A stretch of 64,000 nt of DNA from Flagellimonas oceanensis (GTDB taxonomy: Bacteria; Bacteroidota; Bacteroidia; Flavobacteriales; Flavobacteriaceae). The first letter of the stretch is position 1, and each line of letters starts with the position of its first letter. A program made the position numbers and the translations under genes. Of this stretch, positions 26,971-37,037 are shown one piece after another. The notes below the pieces were generated by a model. The model searched no databases. It worked only from the letters and a program-made list of their open reading frames with translations, and had not been told where the DNA came from. The stretch covers positions 145,537 to 209,536 of the forward strand of contig NZ_RZNA01000048.1 in the NCBI RefSeq assembly GCF_003992595.1. Direction: 5' to 3'.

Positions 26971-28902
26971 ATGAAACACAGTGTCGGTAATATTATGTGG
27001 CTGTTTGTTCTGACAACATTCCTATTTGGTTGTGGGCCCGGGGGAAGTGGGGTCTCCATTACCAACCAAGAAGGAACGCTGCGTGCAGAACTGTACTTGG
27101 ATAATGAAGGAAAACCTTTTTACCAACTGTTTCACAAAGACAGTATGGTTTTGGATACTTCTTATGTTGGACTCGTTTTGAAAGATATTGATTTGTCAAA
27201 AGGTCTGACACTGGACAAAAAACAACCTGCTCAAGAAATCGTTGAATCCTACACCATGTTTCATGGGAAGCAAAAGGATATCAGCTATCACGCAAATAGG
27301 TATGTGGTCACTTTTTCTTCGGAAAGTGGTCTGTTATTGGAATGTCATTTCGATTTATCCGAAACCGGCTTTGCGTTTAGATATAAAGTTTTGGGGGAAG
27401 GTGGTAAATCCGTTCAGGTAGTTGAAGAATCCACTAGTTATGGATTTCCTGGGAACACGGTTTCTTGGATGCAACCCATGTCAAAAGCAAAAACGGGGTG
27501 GAGCGAGACCAATCCATCTTACGAGGAAAATTATCAAATGGAGATTCCTGTTGACAAACCTTCTCCATTAGATGAAGGATATGTTTACCCTGCTTTGTTC
27601 CATACGGGAGAATCTTGGCTATTGGTGAGTGAAACCAATTTGCATGAAGACTATTGCGGCACAAGATTAATGTACGAAGAAGACAAAAAGGGATTGGCCG
27701 TTACTTTTCCACAACCAGTGGAGGTATTTACTGGTCGAGAATTATTGCCAAAGGGTAATCTTCCATTCACAACCCCATGGAGGATTATTAGCGTTGGTGA
27801 TTTAGACCAAATTGTAGAAAGTACTCTTGGAACCGATTTGGCCGCTCCGGCAATCGATATGGACACCACTCCTGTGAAAGGTGGTTTGGCGACATGGAGC
27901 TGGGTATTGTTGAAAGATGATAAAATCGATTACGAAACATCCCACCAATTTATTGATTATGCCGCTTCCATGAACTGGCCTTACACCTTGATCGATGTAA
28001 ACTGGGATCAAAAAATAGGGTATGACAGAATGCAGGAACTTGTGGATTATGCCGCCAGTAAAAACGTAAAAGTGATACTGTGGTACAATTCATCAGGGGA
28101 TTGGAACAGTACGGAATATACGCCCAAAAGCAAACTGTTGACCTCAAAAGATAGAAGGAAAGAGTTTGCCAGACTCAAGGAAATGGGTGTAGGAGGACTT
28201 AAGATTGACTTTTTTGGAGGCGATGGACAATCCATGATTGCATACTATCATGGTATTTTGAAAGATGCTGCCGATTTTGGCTTATTGATTAATTTTCATG
28301 GCGCCACCTTGCCCAGGGGATGGCATCGCACCTATCCCAACCTCATGACGATGGAGTCCATTAAAGGGGAAGAGTTCATTACATTCGATCAGGGCAATGC
28401 AGACCTTCAACCAAGTCATTCAGCACTACTGCCGTTTACAAGGAATGTGTATGACCCCATGGATTTTACTCCCATGGTTTTGGATAGTATTCCCAATATT
28501 GACCGAAGAACAACAACGACCTTTGAGCTGGCATTGCCCATTTTGTTCACGTCCGGTATTCAACATATCGCCGAAATACCACAGGGAATGGCCAAAATGC
28601 CCGAAGCAGTTGTTCATATGCTGAGACAAGTACCTGTACAATGGGATGAAACGAAGCTTCTTCAAGGATATCCAGGGAAAGAAGTGATCATGGCCAGGCG
28701 CAAAGGAACGGAGTGGTATGTTGTGGGCATAAATGGTGAAGGAACCCCAAAAACGTGGACCATCAATCTTTCCTTCGCAGAAAACAAATCAGGTACACTT
28801 TTTTACGATGATGGAACAAAAATTCCAGCATCAAAAAAAATAGATGACTCACTTTCAGAAATACAAGTGGAACCCTACGGGGGATTTGTGATAAGAATAT
28901 AA
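26971..28902 (+). CDS. GH97 glycosidase lipoprotein (retaining type; alpha-galactosidase or beta-L-arabinopyranosidase)
   Basis: 643 residues with a lipobox FLFGC. The three-part GH97 layout is present: N-terminal beta-super-sandwich, (beta/alpha)8 barrel and C-terminal beta domain. Asp413 in GLKIDFFGGDGQ is at the position of the catalytic nucleophile of the retaining alpha-galactosidase BT1871 (Asp415), so this is the retaining branch and not the inverting alpha-glucosidase SusB branch. Some GH97 enzymes of B. thetaiotaomicron also act as beta-L-arabinopyranosidases, which fits an arabinose operon. Removal of terminal alpha-Gal or beta-L-Arap from arabinogalactan or extensin chains is inferred. 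Confidence 0.88.
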   Translation: MKHSVGNIMWLFVLTTFLFGCGPGGSGVSITNQEGTLRAELYLDNEGKPFYQLFHKDSMVLDTSYVGLVLKDIDLSKGLTLDKKQPAQEIVESYTMFHGKQKDISYHANRYVVTFSSESGLLLECHFDLSETGFAFRYKVLGEGGKSVQVVEESTSYGFPGNTVSWMQPMSKAKTGWSETNPSYEENYQMEIPVDKPSPLDEGYVYPALFHTGESWLLVSETNLHEDYCGTRLMYEEDKKGLAVTFPQPVEVFTGRELLPKGNLPFTTPWRIISVGDLDQIVESTLGTDLAAPAIDMDTTPVKGGLATWSWVLLKDDKIDYETSHQFIDYAASMNWPYTLIDVNWDQKIGYDRMQELVDYAASKNVKVILWYNSSGDWNSTEYTPKSKLLTSKDRRKEFARLKEMGVGGLKIDFFGGDGQSMIAYYHGILKDAADFGLLINFHGATLPRGWHRTYPNLMTMESIKGEEFITFDQGNADLQPSHSALLPFTRNVYDPMDFTPMVLDSIPNIDRRTTTTFELALPILFTSGIQHIAEIPQGMAKMPEAVVHMLRQVPVQWDETKLLQGYPGKEVIMARRKGTEWYVVGINGEGTPKTWTINLSFAENKSGTLFYDDGTKIPASKKIDDSLSEIQVEPYGGFVIRI

Positions 28903-28930
28903 TGAAAAATAGAAGTTAGTTTAAGGAGTA

Positions 28931-30607
28931 ATGAAAAAATATGTAATAGGACTCGATTATGGTTCCGATTCGGTGAGAGCGGTAATGATCGACTCCCAAA
29001 ATGGAGCGGAATTGGCCTCTGAAGTATTCTGGTACCCCAGATGGAAAGCGCAAAAATATTGCGACCCAACCATCAATCAGTTTCGTCAACATCCTTTAGA
29101 TCATATTGAAGGATTGGAACATACCATAACTTCCGTGATGAAACAAAGTGGAGTATCGCCAAAAACGGTCAAGGGGATTTGTATAGACACTACAGGTTCT
29201 TCCCCCATGCCCGTGAACCAAGATGGAACGGCATTGGCCTGTGTAGAAGGTTTTGAAGAAAACCCCAACGCCATGATGGTACTTTGGAAAGACCATACCG
29301 CTGTGAAGGAAGCCAACGAAATCAATGAGTTGGCGAGAAGCTGGGGCGGCGAGGATTATACCAAATACGAAGGAGGGATTTATTCCTCAGAATGGTTTTG
29401 GGCCAAAATTCTTCATGTGGCCAGAGAGGACAAGAATGTGATCAATGCCACCTATACTTGGATGGAGCACTGCGATTTCATCACTTATCTTTTGGGTGAC
29501 GAAAAAGATTTAAAAGCATTCAAAAGGAGTCGATGTGCCGCAGGTCACAAAGCCATGTGGCACGAAAGCTGGGGTGGACTCCCTGACAAGGAATTTTTAT
29601 CCAAGCTGGACCCGTACTTGGCATCCCTTCGGGATAATTTGTACGAAGAGACATTTACCTCCAATGAGATTGCCGGTCATTTAAATGAAGAATGGGCGAA
29701 CAAATTAGGCCTTACCACGGATACGGTAATCGCTGTGGGTACTTTTGATGCCCATGCAGGTGCCGTTGGTGCCAAAGTGGACCACCATGCACTGGTGAGG
29801 GTAATGGGAACCTCCACTTGCGATATTATGGTGTCATCCAACGAAGCAGTAGGCGACAAAACCGTTAAAGGTATCTGCGGGCAGGTTGATGGTTCCGTAA
29901 TTCCCGGGATGATAGGACTGGAAGCAGGCCAATCGGCCTTTGGAGATGTATTGGCATGGTTCAAAGGGGTATTGCAATGGCCTGTTGACAACCTGGTTTT
30001 GGACTCCAACATACTATCAGAAGAACAAAAAACCGAGCTAAAGGCTGAGGTGGAATCAAAGTTCATTCGCTCCTTGGCCGAACAGGCCGAAGCGATTCCT
30101 TTGTCTGAATCCGTACCTGTAGCCCTGGACTGGGTAAATGGTAGAAGGACCCCAGATGCCAATCAAGAATTGAAAAGTGCCATTTCCGGAATTTCGTTGG
30201 GAACCCATGCGCCTCATATTTTTAAGTCTTTGGTAAATGCCATTTGCTTTGGGGCCAAAATGATTGTGGACCGTTTTGAAGAGGAGGGCGTGAAAATCGA
30301 GACCGTGATTGGTATTGGTGGCGTGGCCAGAAAATCGCCTTTTATCATGCAAACTTTGGCCAATGTGCTTAACATGCCCATTAAGGTGGCAGAATCCGAC
30401 CAAGCCCCTGCTTTGGGTGCAGCAATTTATGCAGCGGTTGCCTCAGGTATCTACAAGAATGTAATCGAGGCAAGTAAAGTAATGGGAAGTGACTTCGAAG
30501 CGGAATACTTTCCACAATCTTCCCAAGTGGAAGTGTATGCCCAACTACTAGAGGAGTATAAGCAACTTGGCAACTTTGTCGAAGAACAAACGAACAAAAA
30601 CATATAA
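28931..30607 (+). CDS. araB: L-ribulokinase
   Basis: 558 residues of the FGGY carbohydrate-kinase family, at the expected length for AraB. It shows the N-terminal GLDYGSDSVRAVMID phosphate loop, GTFDAHAGAVGA (catalytic Asp region) and the C-terminal ADP-binding segment IGIGGVARKSPFIMQTLANV and APALGAAIYAA. It phosphorylates L-ribulose to L-ribulose-5-phosphate in the cytoplasm. A clear purine-rich site AAGGAG lies 7 bases before the ATG. It is 3 bp upstream of araD. Confidence 0.95.
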   Translation: MKKYVIGLDYGSDSVRAVMIDSQNGAELASEVFWYPRWKAQKYCDPTINQFRQHPLDHIEGLEHTITSVMKQSGVSPKTVKGICIDTTGSSPMPVNQDGTALACVEGFEENPNAMMVLWKDHTAVKEANEINELARSWGGEDYTKYEGGIYSSEWFWAKILHVAREDKNVINATYTWMEHCDFITYLLGDEKDLKAFKRSRCAAGHKAMWHESWGGLPDKEFLSKLDPYLASLRDNLYEETFTSNEIAGHLNEEWANKLGLTTDTVIAVGTFDAHAGAVGAKVDHHALVRVMGTSTCDIMVSSNEAVGDKTVKGICGQVDGSVIPGMIGLEAGQSAFGDVLAWFKGVLQWPVDNLVLDSNILSEEQKTELKAEVESKFIRSLAEQAEAIPLSESVPVALDWVNGRRTPDANQELKSAISGISLGTHAPHIFKSLVNAICFGAKMIVDRFEEEGVKIETVIGIGGVARKSPFIMQTLANVLNMPIKVAESDQAPALGAAIYAAVASGIYKNVIEASKVMGSDFEAEYFPQSSQVEVYAQLLEEYKQLGNFVEEQTNKNI

Positions 30608-30610
30608 TAG

Positions 30611-31312
30611 ATGAGCTCAAAATATAAATCACTCAAAGAAGAATGCTACGAAGCAAACATGGAGCTCAATGCCTTGGGTCTGGTCATCTATACTTTCGGT
30701 AATGTGAGTGCGGTGGATAGGGACAATGCTGTTTTTGGCATTAAACCCAGCGGTGTACCCTATGAAACGCTTAAACCTGAGGATATCGTTATCATGGATT
30801 ACGATAATAATGTGGTCGAGGGCAGCATGAGACCGTCATCTGACACCAAAACACATAGTTATCTGTACAAAAACTGGGAAAATATTGGAGGGGTGGCGCA
30901 TACACATGCTATGTATTCCGTTTCTTGGGCACAGGCCCAAAAGGACATTCCGATTTTTGGCACCACACATGCGGATCATTTAACGCAAGATATTCCTTGT
31001 GCGCCGCCGATGGCCGACGAACTTATCGAAGGGAATTATGAACACAATACAGGGATTCAAATTTTGGATTGCTTTAAGGAAAGGGATTTGGACTACAACG
31101 AAGTCGAAATGGTGCTGATTGGTAACCATGGACCATTTGCTTGGGGTAAAAGTGCAGCTAAAGCAGTATACAATACCAAAGTATTGGAAACAGTAGCCCA
31201 AATGGCCTATTTGACTTTGCAGATCAATCCACAGGCACCTAGACTGAAAGATTCACTAATAAAAAAACATTACGAGCGTAAGCATGGTAAAAATGCCTAT
31301 TACGGTCAATAA
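30611..31312 (+). CDS. araD: L-ribulose-5-phosphate 4-epimerase
   Basis: 233 residues, class II aldolase/adducin fold, normal size for AraD. Metal-binding histidines are seen in [10 protein letters not shown] and FGTTHADHL, with GNHGPFAWG downstream. It converts L-ribulose-5-phosphate to D-xylulose-5-phosphate, which feeds the pentose phosphate pathway. Gene order araB-araD-araA with 3- and 17-bp gaps shows a tight operon. Confidence 0.95.
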   Translation: MSSKYKSLKEECYEANMELNALGLVIYTFGNVSAVDRDNAVFGIKPSGVPYETLKPEDIVIMDYDNNVVEGSMRPSSDTKTHSYLYKNWENIGGVAHTHAMYSVSWAQAQKDIPIFGTTHADHLTQDIPCAPPMADELIEGNYEHNTGIQILDCFKERDLDYNEVEMVLIGNHGPFAWGKSAAKAVYNTKVLETVAQMAYLTLQINPQAPRLKDSLIKKHYERKHGKNAYYGQ

Positions 31313-31329
31313 ATAAACAAAACACAAAA

Positions 31330-32835
31330 ATGAAAATATCCCAAAAGGAAATCTGGTTTGTAACGGGTAGCCAACATTTGTACGGACCTGAGACCTTAAA
31401 ACAAGTAGCTAGCAATTCAAGAGAAATCGTTGATGGATTGAATGCAGCTGGAAAATTACCGGTCACTTTGGTTTTTAAACCTATTGTGACTACGCCACAA
31501 GAAATAACGGCAGTCTGTCGCGAAGCGAGCAACGAACCATCCTGTATCGGTGTGATTACATGGATGCACACGTTCTCTCCGGCAAAAATGTGGATTGCCG
31601 GACTTTCCATTTTAAGCAAACCATTGTGCCATTTGCATACACAGTTCAATGCAGAAATCCCATGGGACAGTATTGACATGGATTTTATGAACCTGAACCA
31701 ATCTGCACATGGTGACCGAGAGTTTGGATTTATGATGTCCAGAATGCGCAAAAACCGTAAAGTAGTGGTAGGGCATTGGAAAGAAGAACGGGTTCAGAAC
31801 AAATTGTCCGTTTGGGCAAGAACAGCACTGGGCGCCGATGAATTAAAACATATGAAAGTTGCCCGTATTGGGGATAATATGCGCGAGGTTGCCGTAACCG
31901 AAGGAGATAAGGTTGCAGCCCAAATGCGTTTTGGCGTTGCGGTAAATGGTTACGATTCATCGGACATTACCAATATTATTGACGGGTTGGAACAAAAAGA
32001 CGTCGATCAATTGATCGAGGAATACGAAGCCAGTTACACTTTATCAGCATCACTTCAAAAAAATGGTGCACAACGTCAATCTTTGATTGATTCCGCTAGA
32101 ATAGAATTGGGACTCAGAACGTTTTTGGATGAAGGCGGGTTCAAAGCCTTTACCGATACGTTCGAGAATTTGGGTAAACTAAAACAATTACCAGGTTTGG
32201 CAGTACAACGCCTGATGGCCGATGGCTATGGTTTTGGAGGCGAAGGAGATTGGAAAACCGCCGCACTGACAAGGACCATGAAAGTAATGGCCGAAGGTTT
32301 GGAAGGAGGTACCTCTTTTATGGAAGATTATACCTACCACTTTACACCTCAAAAAGATTATGTGTTGGGATCCCATATGTTGGAGATCTGTCCTTCTATC
32401 GCAAGTGCAAAACCATCATGCGAAGTACATCCATTGGGTATTGGGGGTAAAGAAGACCCTGTGCGCTTGGTTTTCGATTCTCCCGCAGGTGATGCACTGA
32501 ATGCATCCTTGGTGGATATGGGCAACAGATTCCGTTTAATAGTCAACGAAGTAGAGGCAGTAGAGCCTATGGCCGATTTACCAAAATTGCCCGTAGCACG
32601 TGTACTTTGGGATGCAAAACCAAATCTCGATGTTGCGGCCACAGCATGGATTCACGCAGGAGGAGCGCACCATACTGTATACACCCAGGCATTGACCACT
32701 GAATACATGGAGGACTTTGCCGATATTTTCGGAATAGAACTTTTAGTAATAGATTCGGACACGAAATTGAGGGCATTTAAGGATCAACTCCATGCCAACG
32801 AAGCCTATTACCATCTGTTTCAGCATGGAATGTAA
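31330..32835 (+). CDS. araA: L-arabinose isomerase
   Basis: 501 residues, matching the ~500-residue bacterial AraA. Characteristic phrases are [15 protein letters not shown] at the N-terminus, [42 protein letters not shown] and [13 protein letters not shown], with metal-ligand Glu and His in the C-terminal half ([19 protein letters not shown]). It isomerises L-arabinose to L-ribulose in the cytoplasm, the first step after uptake by the SSS symporter encoded two genes downstream. Confidence 0.96.
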   Translation: MKISQKEIWFVTGSQHLYGPETLKQVASNSREIVDGLNAAGKLPVTLVFKPIVTTPQEITAVCREASNEPSCIGVITWMHTFSPAKMWIAGLSILSKPLCHLHTQFNAEIPWDSIDMDFMNLNQSAHGDREFGFMMSRMRKNRKVVVGHWKEERVQNKLSVWARTALGADELKHMKVARIGDNMREVAVTEGDKVAAQMRFGVAVNGYDSSDITNIIDGLEQKDVDQLIEEYEASYTLSASLQKNGAQRQSLIDSARIELGLRTFLDEGGFKAFTDTFENLGKLKQLPGLAVQRLMADGYGFGGEGDWKTAALTRTMKVMAEGLEGGTSFMEDYTYHFTPQKDYVLGSHMLEICPSIASAKPSCEVHPLGIGGKEDPVRLVFDSPAGDALNASLVDMGNRFRLIVNEVEAVEPMADLPKLPVARVLWDAKPNLDVAATAWIHAGGAHHTVYTQALTTEYMEDFADIFGIELLVIDSDTKLRAFKDQLHANEAYYHLFQHGM

Positions 32836-32854
32836 TTAACAAACAAAAACTATA

Positions 32855-34042
32855 ATGATGAGGATAGCCAAACCTTCTATATTGTACGCTGTTTTACTTT
32901 TGGTCTTTATTATTGCAGGCTGTAAGCAAAACAAAAAAGAAAGTCAGTCAGAAATGGAAACCGTAAAAACTGAAAGTGAACAAAACCCAATCGAAGAAAC
33001 TGTATTTGGGGAAATGCCAGATGGCACTAAAGTGAAGAAATTCACATTAAAAAATGAAGCAGGAATGGAAGTGGAGGTCATTACCTATGGAGGCATCATA
33101 ACCCGTTGGACTGCACCGGATAAGCAAGGGAACTATGAGGATATTGTACTTGGGTTTGATGATCTGGACCAATACTTGGATGGAAACCCATACTTTGGAG
33201 CGCTCATTGGCAGATATGGAAACCGTATTGCCAAAGGACAATTTTCCTTGGAAGGGGAAACGTATACTTTGGCGACCAATGATGGGGACAACCACCTACA
33301 TGGCGGAGAAAAAGGTTTTGATAAGGTAGTATGGAACGGTGTGGCCAAAAACACTTCGGAAGGTGCTGTTTTGGAATTGACCTATACCAGTGAAGATGGG
33401 GAGGAAGGATATCCTGGAAAATTGGATGTGAAAGTAACCTACACCCTTACAGATGACAACGCCCTTGATGTTCAATATGAGGCGGTAACCGATAAGCCAA
33501 CCGTAGTGAACTTGACACAGCACAGTTATTTTAATCTTTCGGGACAACTTTCCGAACCTATATTGGATCATGAAATTTATCTGAATGCGGATACTTACCT
33601 TCCAGTTGACGGAGGTTTGATCCCAACGGGCGAATTTAGGGAAGTGGCAGGTACACCTTTTGATTTCAAGGAACCTAAATTGATAGGTAAGGAGATTGAT
33701 GCCAATAACGAACAGTTGAGTCTCGGTGGAGGTTATGATCATTGTTGGGTGCTCAACGAAACCAAAGAGGATTTAGGTTTAGCCGCTAGTGCACATCATC
33801 CGGAAACGGGTAGGTTTTTGGAAGTATATACCAATGAACCAGGAATTCAGTTTTATAGTGGAAACTTTTTGGACGGTACACTGCCCTCAAAAACGGGAGG
33901 CACTTATGCAAAGCGTTCAGGTTTTTGTCTGGAAACACAACATTACCCAGATAGTCCGAACCAAGCCGATTTTCCTTCGGTACGATTAAACCCGGGAGAA
34001 ACGTATTCCTCCAGGACCATGTTCAAACTATCAACCAAATAA
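32855..34042 (+). CDS. Aldose 1-epimerase (mutarotase), lipoprotein
   Basis: 395 residues; two adjacent ATG codons (32855, 32858) are possible starts. A lipobox IIAGC (Cys ~23) and a charged linker precede a GalM-type beta-sandwich with FGALIGRYGNRIAKG, HLHGGEKGFDKVVW, QHSYFNLSG (catalytic His) and the C-terminal Glu in FCLETQHYPDSPNQ. It interconverts alpha and beta anomers of sugars. Secreted to the periplasm, it would speed equilibration of arabinose or galactose released by the glycosidases before uptake. Confidence 0.93.
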   Translation: MMRIAKPSILYAVLLLVFIIAGCKQNKKESQSEMETVKTESEQNPIEETVFGEMPDGTKVKKFTLKNEAGMEVEVITYGGIITRWTAPDKQGNYEDIVLGFDDLDQYLDGNPYFGALIGRYGNRIAKGQFSLEGETYTLATNDGDNHLHGGEKGFDKVVWNGVAKNTSEGAVLELTYTSEDGEEGYPGKLDVKVTYTLTDDNALDVQYEAVTDKPTVVNLTQHSYFNLSGQLSEPILDHEIYLNADTYLPVDGGLIPTGEFREVAGTPFDFKEPKLIGKEIDANNEQLSLGGGYDHCWVLNETKEDLGLAASAHHPETGRFLEVYTNEPGIQFYSGNFLDGTLPSKTGGTYAKRSGFCLETQHYPDSPNQADFPSVRLNPGETYSSRTMFKLSTK

Positions 34043-34051
34043 ACCACTACC

Positions 34052-35671
34052 ATGAAGACATTGGATACTTTTGATTGGATTGCGATATCCATATACTTTC
34101 TCGTTCTTTTGGGAATTGCGCTTTGGGTAATCCGAAAAAAGAAGAACAATACCGAAGATTATTTCTTGGCAGGAAGGAATGTGGGTTGGTTTGTGGTCGG
34201 TGCCTCTATTTTTGCATCGAACATTGGCTCCGAACATGTTGTGGGGCTTGCCGGCGCAGGTGCTGGTGACCGTTTGCCCATGTTGATTTACGAAATACAG
34301 GCTTGGATCGTTCTTATTCTAGGTTGGGTATTCCTGCCCTTTTATGCCAGGGCAGGTGTTTTTACGATGCCCGAGTTTTTGGAAAAACGATTTGATGCAA
34401 GAGCACGATGGATACTATCGGTTTTTTCCATTGTTGCCTACGTGCTTACAAAAATCTCTGTAACCATCTATGCTGGAGGGGTGGTGGTTTCCGCACTTCT
34501 TGGCATTGATTTTTGGACAGGAGCGATAGCAACGGTTGTGCTTACCGGAATTTACACGGTACTGGGCGGTATGCGAGCAGTGGTGTATACCGAAACGCTG
34601 CAGGCGATCATTCTAGTAGTTGGTGCCGCGGCCCTGACCTTTATTGGTTTGGACCACGTTGGGGGCTGGGAAAGCATGAAACAGACCGTGACACCGGAAT
34701 ATCTCAACATGTGGAGGTCAGCTTCCGACCCTAATTTCCCTTGGCCATCGCTTTTGATCGCCAGTACCATAACAGGTATTTGGTATTGGTGTACAGATCA
34801 GTATATCGTACAACGTGCCTTGACCGCCAAAAACATAAAAGAGGGTAGGAGAGGAACCATTTTCGGGGCTTTATTAAAATTGTTTCCGGTATTCTTGTTC
34901 CTCATACCAGGGGTAATTGCCCTAACCTTGAAAATGAGGGGAGAGTTGCAATGGGACAGTCCAGACGAGGCATTTCCTGTTTTGATGAGCAATTTATTGC
35001 CATCAGGGCTTAGAGGATTGGTGGCAGCAGGTCTTTTGGCCGCTTTAATGAGTTCCTTGGCCTCAGTTTTCAACTCTTGTTCCACATTGTTTACGGTGGA
35101 CATCTATAAAAAGCTAAGACCCAATGCCCCAGAGAAAAAGTTGGTGAGAACCGGTCAGATCGCGACGGTAATCGTAGTGATCATCGGTATCATCTGGATT
35201 CCGATCATGGCCAATATTTCAGGAGTTCTTTATGAATACCTGCAAAGTGTCCAATCTTACATAGCCCCTCCGATCACGGCCGTGTTCCTATTGGGTATAT
35301 TCCACAAGCGAATCAATGCCCAAGGAGCATTTGTGACCATGGTCGTTGGATTTATCGTAGGAGCCGTTCGGATTATTTTGGAATTGGTTAAAGACTCATT
35401 GAACCCGGACAGTATCTGGTTCCTTTTAGGGGATATGAACTTCCTGTCCTTTGCATCTTGGTTCTTTTTGTTCTGTATTATTTTGATTTTGGTCGTGAGC
35501 TACGCTACTGCACCTCCATCAGATGAAAAAATAAAGAACCTTACCTATGCAACCATTTCCGATGATGAGCGAAAAGAGAACAAAAACAGTTACAACTGGA
35601 AGGATATTGCCATTTCCATCATTATTATAGCCATAGTGGCCTATGTGATGATTTGGTTCAATGGTAAGTAA
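34052..35671 (+). CDS. Sodium:solute symporter (SSS/SGLT family), probable L-arabinose transporter
   Basis: 539 residues with about 13-14 membrane segments. The family signature region TEDYFLAGRNVGWFVVGAS and SNIGSEHVVGLAGAG is near the N-terminus; GRRGTIFGALLKLFPVFLF and the conserved LMSSLASVFNSCSTLFTVDIYKKLRP are in the middle. It imports sugar with Na+ across the inner membrane. As the last gene of the araBDA operon it most likely takes up L-arabinose, as does the SSS member next to AraR in Bacteroides. It is a close paralogue of the symporter at 54449-56101 in the xylose operon. Confidence 0.92.
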   Translation: MKTLDTFDWIAISIYFLVLLGIALWVIRKKKNNTEDYFLAGRNVGWFVVGASIFASNIGSEHVVGLAGAGAGDRLPMLIYEIQAWIVLILGWVFLPFYARAGVFTMPEFLEKRFDARARWILSVFSIVAYVLTKISVTIYAGGVVVSALLGIDFWTGAIATVVLTGIYTVLGGMRAVVYTETLQAIILVVGAAALTFIGLDHVGGWESMKQTVTPEYLNMWRSASDPNFPWPSLLIASTITGIWYWCTDQYIVQRALTAKNIKEGRRGTIFGALLKLFPVFLFLIPGVIALTLKMRGELQWDSPDEAFPVLMSNLLPSGLRGLVAAGLLAALMSSLASVFNSCSTLFTVDIYKKLRPNAPEKKLVRTGQIATVIVVIIGIIWIPIMANISGVLYEYLQSVQSYIAPPITAVFLLGIFHKRINAQGAFVTMVVGFIVGAVRIILELVKDSLNPDSIWFLLGDMNFLSFASWFFLFCIILILVVSYATAPPSDEKIKNLTYATISDDERKENKNSYNWKDIAISIIIIAIVAYVMIWFNGK

Positions 35672-35695
35672 AACCATTAGTTGAGAGATGTATTG

Positions 35696-35727
35696 AAAAG
35701 GACATTTTTTTAAAAGTGTCCTTTTTT
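35696..35727. terminator. Bidirectional intrinsic terminator between the arabinose operon and tolC
   Basis: AAAAGGACA (35696-35704) pairs with TGTCCTTTT (35717-35725), with T-rich sequence on both strands. It lies 24 bp after the symporter stop and touches the stop codon of the convergent outer-membrane efflux gene, so it can serve both. Confidence 0.8.
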
Positions 35728-37036
35728 ATATCTGAAGGCTTCCCGCCAATTGTTTTAGAATGATTTCGGAAACCTTGGCTTGATATTTTGCATTGCTATT
35801 TCGGACCTTGGCATTAATATAGTTCAACTGTGCGGTACGGAATTCAATTGTAGGGATTATTCCGATTCTATATTTTTCAACTGTAATGTCCAGGTTTTCC
35901 TTTGCTATCAGCTCGTTTTTCTCTTCGAGCTCCATTAGGCTGATGTTGGTCAAATAGGTTTGATATGTGGTATTGACCAGTGAGGTCAAGGTTTGTTCCT
36001 GTTCGGCAATGGCCAGTGTTGCGTTTTCCAGGGCGATCCTGCCTATTTTTTCGTTGCGGTTCTGGTTGAAACCATCGAAAAGGCTAAGGGATGCCCCAAA
36101 ACCATAGTTGAAACCGTTTGATTGTGAACGGGTACTGAACCCCAGTTCAGAAGTGGAACGACCAACATTGTATCCGGTGGTCACATAAACTGAAGGATAT
36201 CGTGATGCCTTTATCTGTTTAAGTTCCAGTTCGCTGATACGTCTGTTTATTTTTTCGGCTTGCAATTGCGGGTTCTCTGCGACCACTTTGCTCTCCAATT
36301 CCTCTAGGTTCAAGTCTTTGTCCACAAATATTTCAGGAATAACCTTAAAGTCAATTTTTAGGTCACGTGCTAGCTGTTCGTTGAGCAGTATTTTTGTATT
36401 CTTGTGCAGCTCTTGCTGTCGCTGTATTTCCGTTATATCGGTGTTGAGGTCAACTTGGGCGTTCAGCACTTCCAGTTTAGAGGCCTTGCCAATGGTAAAA
36501 CGGTTTTGGGCAAGTTCTACCCTTTGTTCGGAAATGAGCAATGTACTGTCCAAGGCGGAGAGTTGTTGTTGTTGCTGCACCAAATCATAGTAAGTGGTCA
36601 TTACTTCGCCTACTTTTCCCAATATAGCTTGCCTTAGTTCCGCTTCGCCCAATTTTTGGGTTTCCTTGAGTTGTTCATGATTGGTAAACATGCGCAATCC
36701 GTCAAAAATGGTCCATTCCAAAGCTACGCCGTAATTGAGGCTACTGTTCTTGGCGTTGTCGCGCTCAACCTCCGAGCCATCCACTCTGGTCTGTGATAGG
36801 TTTTGGACACTATTGTTGTCCACGATACTTGCGTTTACCTGGGGCAACATACCTGCTTGCCCCGGACTAACACCCATCTGGTCAATTCGGAGTTCATTCT
36901 TTGCGGTTTTGATTTGATAGTTGTTTTCCAAAGCGATTTTCACAGCTTCTTCAACAGTCAACACCTCTTGGGCACTACATGCCGTTAAACAACCTATAAT
37001 AAATATTAGTAAGCCGATGGTTTTTTTAATGTTCAT
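35726..37036 (-). CDS. TolC-family outer-membrane efflux protein
   Basis: 436 residues from ATG 37036, which lies one base after the stop of the upstream RND gene. It has a signal sequence with a possible lipobox (LTACSAQ), then two outer-membrane-efflux-protein repeats with long amphipathic helices (EEAVKIALENNYQIKTAKNELRI; ARYPSVYVTTGYNVG). It forms the outer-membrane duct of the tripartite pump encoded with the RND and MFP genes. The transported compound is unknown. Confidence 0.93.
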   Translation of the reverse strand: MNIKKTIGLLIFIIGCLTACSAQEVLTVEEAVKIALENNYQIKTAKNELRIDQMGVSPGQAGMLPQVNASIVDNNSVQNLSQTRVDGSEVERDNAKNSSLNYGVALEWTIFDGLRMFTNHEQLKETQKLGEAELRQAILGKVGEVMTTYYDLVQQQQQLSALDSTLLISEQRVELAQNRFTIGKASKLEVLNAQVDLNTDITEIQRQQELHKNTKILLNEQLARDLKIDFKVIPEIFVDKDLNLEELESKVVAENPQLQAEKINRRISELELKQIKASRYPSVYVTTGYNVGRSTSELGFSTRSQSNGFNYGFGASLSLFDGFNQNRNEKIGRIALENATLAIAEQEQTLTSLVNTTYQTYLTNISLMELEEKNELIAKENLDITVEKYRIGIIPTIEFRTAQLNYINAKVRNSNAKYQAKVSEIILKQLAGSLQI

Positions 37037-37037
37037 A

